Below, piece by piece: positions 32,202 to 34,823 of a stretch of DNA of 34,823 nt; positions within the stretch are counted from its first letter, which is position 1, and each line of letters begins with the position of its first letter. The translations under genes and the position numbers were made by a program. The notes below the pieces were generated by a model, which was given only the letters and a program-made list of their open reading frames with translations, had not been told where the DNA came from and did no database searches. Source of the stretch: an uncultured Eubacterium sp. Lineage in GTDB: Bacteria > Bacillota_A > Clostridia > Lachnospirales > Lachnospiraceae. The DNA is taken from assembly GCA_948759685.1 (NCBI GenBank), contig CAQBGY010000005.1:1-34823 (forward strand), in the 5' to 3' direction.

Positions 32202-32984
32202 CTAGGATTTTTTCTTATATTGCCAAAATTCATATGTACTATATTTCTGAGCCGTTTCCGTCATCCAATGAAACACCCTGTTTCTCAATTCTTCTTTTGC
32301 GGCCTTTTTACTTAGAGTAGGATTAGCGTACATTGGATTACTGCAGTATACAGTAATAGCAGGCGACCTGAAAAATAATCGAAAAGGCCAGTGGCGTTTT
32401 CGGTAAGTAACGACAGAGGCAACAACAGGTGCGTTCAAAGCTACAGGATAAGCAAAGCTGGCACTTTTAAAAGGACGGATTCCTACATAATACGGCCAGA
32501 TATGAGCTTCGGGATAAATTGTAATGCATGATTTTTCCTGGATTCTTTTGGTAACGGTATGAATCATCTTTTTCATACTGGCAATGTCATATCCGATAGG
32601 CATTGCCCCAAGCATATCCACAAGATGTCGAAGTCCTGTGATAGAAAAAGCATCGTTGCCTGCAATGAAATAAGTCCGGTGTCCCCATCCGGAGACTGTT
32701 GCGGAAATTAGTGGGTCAATATGCTGTGTATGATTGCTGTATAAAAAACAGCCGGTCTTTAACTTCTTTATCACTTTTTTGTTTTTGATTCTCAAACCTA
32801 CAATAAAAGTATTAAAGATTTTTACCAGAGGATAAACAATCAAAAAATAAAGAATATCTGCAAAAGAATTCCACAATTTACTTTTGTGTATCCATTTATA
32901 ATCTTTTGGTAGAGGTTTGGTTTTAATCCCCTGTGTTGCGGCAAAGTCATCATTTAATTCATCTTCATAATAAATTGTTTTCAT
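32202..32984 (-). CDS. 1-acyl-sn-glycerol-3-phosphate acyltransferase-like (PlsC family)
   Basis: The product has 260 residues from the ATG at 32984. AAGG with eight-base spacing precedes it, and the GTG at 32993 would overlap that site. The catalytic HTQHID (H-x4-D) is in YSNHTQHIDPLISA, and the second motif reads YPEAHIWP where EGTR is usual. One membrane helix lies near residue 45-62. The PlsC family transfers acyl chains to lysophosphatidate or related acceptors. The altered second motif and position beside a glycosyltransferase suggest a different acceptor, perhaps a glycolipid precursor. This is inference. The gene follows the GT4 gene directly. Confidence 0.82.
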   Translation of the reverse strand: MKTIYYEDELNDDFAATQGIKTKPLPKDYKWIHKSKLWNSFADILYFLIVYPLVKIFNTFIVGLRIKNKKVIKKLKTGCFLYSNHTQHIDPLISATVSGWGHRTYFIAGNDAFSITGLRHLVDMLGAMPIGYDIASMKKMIHTVTKRIQEKSCITIYPEAHIWPYYVGIRPFKSASFAYPVALNAPVVASVVTYRKRHWPFRLFFRSPAITVYCSNPMYANPTLSKKAAKEELRNRVFHWMTETAQKYSTYEFWQYKKKS

Positions 32985-32994
32985 ATGTATCACC

Positions 32995-34116
32995 TTAAAT
33001 AATAGAAAGTATCATTTGTTCCATCTGGTCCATGCATTTATCAAACTGCCATTGTGTGGCAAAGTCCGCATAATCCAGACTGCGTTGTTCCTTTTCGTTT
33101 GGATGTTCAATCCAGTAATCAATTTTGGCAGCTAAATCCTTTGGATTGTTGCACTTAAATAAATTTTTGTCATCTAATGCAAAATATTTCGTCGCAGAGC
33201 GGGGCGAATTATTAATTACCGGAACAAGTCCGCAGGAAATCGCTTCTAAGCAGGAGATTGCTTCTAATTCGATTTCAGCAGCATGTACATATAAGTCTGC
33301 AGAACCAATCACTTTTAAGAGTTCATCTCTGGAATAAAACTTCATAATAGGTTGCACCGGTAAATGTTTTGCTGCATACATTTGGATGTTTTTCTTTTGT
33401 GGACCGTCTCCTGCGAAAATCAACTGAATACGGTTACGGTATTTGCTTTTATTTACTGCTTTCAATAAAACAGAATGTGTTTTTTCTTTGCTGTATCGTC
33501 CAATATATAATATACGGAATAAACCGTCATCTTTCTTGTATTTTGGAATGCCACGGTTAAACTGGTAGTTGACACCGTTAGAAATTACATGGTGTGGTGT
33601 GACACCTACAACATTTTCAAAAGTATTACAGATAAATTGTGTAGGGTAGTGGATAGCATCGCAATATTGATAGAGATGCTTATAAAAAATTTTGTAGACG
33701 CGATTGTTAAAACGATGGGCATTCATTAAATGTAAATGATTTGAAAAGTTTTCTGCCTGACAGTGAAATCCGGCAGATAATGGAATGTTATGTTTATGAC
33801 AATATTTTGCTACATAACATCCGGTCAAAAATGGAACCATAATATGCACTGCATCAATGCCTTTAAGAGCTTCCTTAATGACTTTTTTGTCAGGACGGGC
33901 AATGCTCACACCGTTTTTTTCCACATAACCATTAAACGGACCTACATTCAGTGTCTTTACAATGTAATATCCGAATTCCCCGGTTTTCTCTGTGTCAGGA
34001 CAGATAATACGGACCTCATGCCCTTTTGCACGTAGGGAACGTATCAGATTCATGGCAGCTATAGTAGTGCCGTTATTTTCTTCTCCGAGTACATCGCTGA
34101 CTATTGCAATTCTCAT
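32995..34116 (-). CDS. Glycosyltransferase family 4 (GT-B fold), lipid or polysaccharide type
   Basis: The 373-residue enzyme starts MRIAIVSDVLGEENNGTTIA, with the glycine-rich NNGTT of GT4 enzymes. The C-terminal half has the donor-binding FRILYIGRYSKEKTHSVLLK, LIFAGDGPQK, and the retaining-GT signature EIELEAISCLEAISCGLVPV with its two Glu (E-x7-E). Sequence style resembles diacylglycerol glucosyltransferases and related membrane glycolipid enzymes. The start has GAGAGGAAA. It forms an operon with the PlsC-like gene, ten bases apart, which supports a lipid-linked role. Donor and acceptor are unknown. Confidence 0.88.
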   Translation of the reverse strand: MRIAIVSDVLGEENNGTTIAAMNLIRSLRAKGHEVRIICPDTEKTGEFGYYIVKTLNVGPFNGYVEKNGVSIARPDKKVIKEALKGIDAVHIMVPFLTGCYVAKYCHKHNIPLSAGFHCQAENFSNHLHLMNAHRFNNRVYKIFYKHLYQYCDAIHYPTQFICNTFENVVGVTPHHVISNGVNYQFNRGIPKYKKDDGLFRILYIGRYSKEKTHSVLLKAVNKSKYRNRIQLIFAGDGPQKKNIQMYAAKHLPVQPIMKFYSRDELLKVIGSADLYVHAAEIELEAISCLEAISCGLVPVINNSPRSATKYFALDDKNLFKCNNPKDLAAKIDYWIEHPNEKEQRSLDYADFATQWQFDKCMDQMEQMILSII

Positions 34117-34285
34117 ATAAATTTCCTCTCATAATATGTATCGCCACATTATAAAATCATGCGGTTTAAATTTTTCTTATGTATACATTTTAGTATAAAT
34201 TTAATCATAGTATACCAAATAAAATATATGAAAGCAAAATTAGACAAAATAGAAGTTTTGTTTAATATCAAAACGCATGCTTTAC

Positions 34286-34314
34286 TTGAAAAGCACCCTT
34301 AAATTATATATAAT
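34286..34314 (+). promoter_or_regulatory. Promoter of the aconitase-family gene
   Basis: TTGAAA at 34286-34291, 17 bases and TATAAT at 34309-34314, about 40 bases before the start codon. It is a strong match in a 239-base gap that otherwise holds no gene. Confidence 0.8.
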
Positions 34315-34355
34315 AAAATAGACTGATTAGTTAGTAAATTAACATGGAGGAGACA

Positions 34356-34823
34356 ATGATTAAATTATCAAATGGAGGAGCCTACCTTATCAATGGAACT
34401 GAGGTTATTGAAGAAGGTAGTGAAGAATTATTAAAAAGTAAATTAGGTGATAAGTATCTTTCAAAAGAAGAGGCTGGTAAGAATACTATCGCTTACGGTA
34501 TTTTGAAAGAACATAATACATCAGGAAGTATGGACAAACTTCAGATAAAGTTTGACAAACTTACTTCCCACGATATTACATTTGTAGGAATTATTCAGAC
34601 AGCCAGAGCATCAGGACTTGAAAAGTTTCCGATTCCATATGTGCTGACAAATTGTCATAACAGTTTATGTGCAGTAGGTGGAACAATCAATGAAGATGAC
34701 CATATGTTTGGACTGACATGTGCAAAGAAATATGGTGGAATGTATGTACCACCACATCAGGCAGTAATTCATCAGTTTGCAAGAGAAATGCTTGCAGGCG
34801 GTGGAAAGATGATTTTAGGAAGT
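34356..34823 (+). CDS. Aconitase-superfamily hydratase (YbhJ-like), partial, cut by window end
   Basis: The first 156 codons of an open frame run to the end of the window without a stop. The product [20 protein letters not shown] continues with [59 protein letters not shown], and [16 protein letters not shown] ending in GGGKMILGS. The His-rich opening and PPHQAVIHQ match the N-terminus of aconitase-family hydratases of about 750 residues, such as E. coli YbhJ. The iron-sulfur cysteines and most of the active site lie beyond the window. The ATG has GGAGGAG upstream. The substrate is unknown. The family call rests on pattern memory of the N-terminus. Confidence 0.82.
   Translation, partial: MIKLSNGGAYLINGTEVIEEGSEELLKSKLGDKYLSKEEAGKNTIAYGILKEHNTSGSMDKLQIKFDKLTSHDITFVGIIQTARASGLEKFPIPYVLTNCHNSLCAVGGTINEDDHMFGLTCAKKYGGMYVPPHQAVIHQFAREMLAGGGKMILGS

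Overview
The window is about 35 kb of AT-rich bacterial chromosome. The low GC, strong GGAGG-type ribosome binding sites, GTG/TTG starts, a Gram-positive style Tad pilus locus, NlpC/P60 and Big_2 wall proteins, and a GH3 enzyme with reversed domain order all suggest a Firmicute. The best guess is a Lachnospiraceae gut anaerobe near Eubacterium rectale or Roseburia. That placement is inference from gene content; there is no rRNA here to confirm it.

Layout. 1-1.8 kb: dCMP deaminase, a small unknown gene and a convergent hemolysin III-like membrane protein. 1.9-11.1 kb: a tight operon of ten genes for a Tad/Flp-type pilus or secretion machine. These are TadZ, the TadA ATPase, TadB, a TadC with an inserted domain, a 56-residue Flp1-like prepilin, a DUF5702 protein split by an in-frame TGA, a TadE with a cysteine-rich tail, a prepilin peptidase, a second TadE and a DUF6382/FHA protein. 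11.1-15.2 kb: a Sir2 deacylase, an MPN-like/LysM membrane protein, a DUF5711 protein and CvpA. 15.2-15.5 kb: tRNA-Glu and tRNA-Cys, each with its own promoter. 15.6-20.6 kb: a secreted protein with Thr/Glu repeats, an unknown membrane protein, a Big_2-NlpC/P60 hydrolase and a DUF951 protein.

20.7-22.6 kb: an autoregulated YtrA-type GntR repressor with an ABC ATPase and permease, preceded by a perfect 15-bp inverted repeat. 22.7-23.8 kb: the rpsF-ssb-rpsR operon, followed by an unusual cluster of long hairpins. 24.0-24.7 kb: an SDR oxidoreductase on the minus strand. 24.9-25.7 kb: a DUF4160/DUF2442-HTH pair that looks like a toxin-antitoxin module. 25.7-27.2 kb: a secreted SH3/lysozyme-like protein. 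27.2-29.0 kb (minus): a tandem-ACT protein and phenylacetate-CoA ligase. 29.4-32.1 kb: a permuted GH3 glucosidase. 32.2-34.1 kb (minus): a PlsC-like acyltransferase and a GT4 glycosyltransferase. The window ends inside an aconitase-superfamily hydratase.

The main points of interest are the Tad locus with its in-frame stop, its TadC insertion and its Cys/His-tailed TadE; the hairpin cluster after rpsR; the YtrA operator; and the DUF4160/DUF2442-HTH module with its own palindromic operator. Most of the window is otherwise ordinary chromosomal content. I did not find a system that I can firmly call new.
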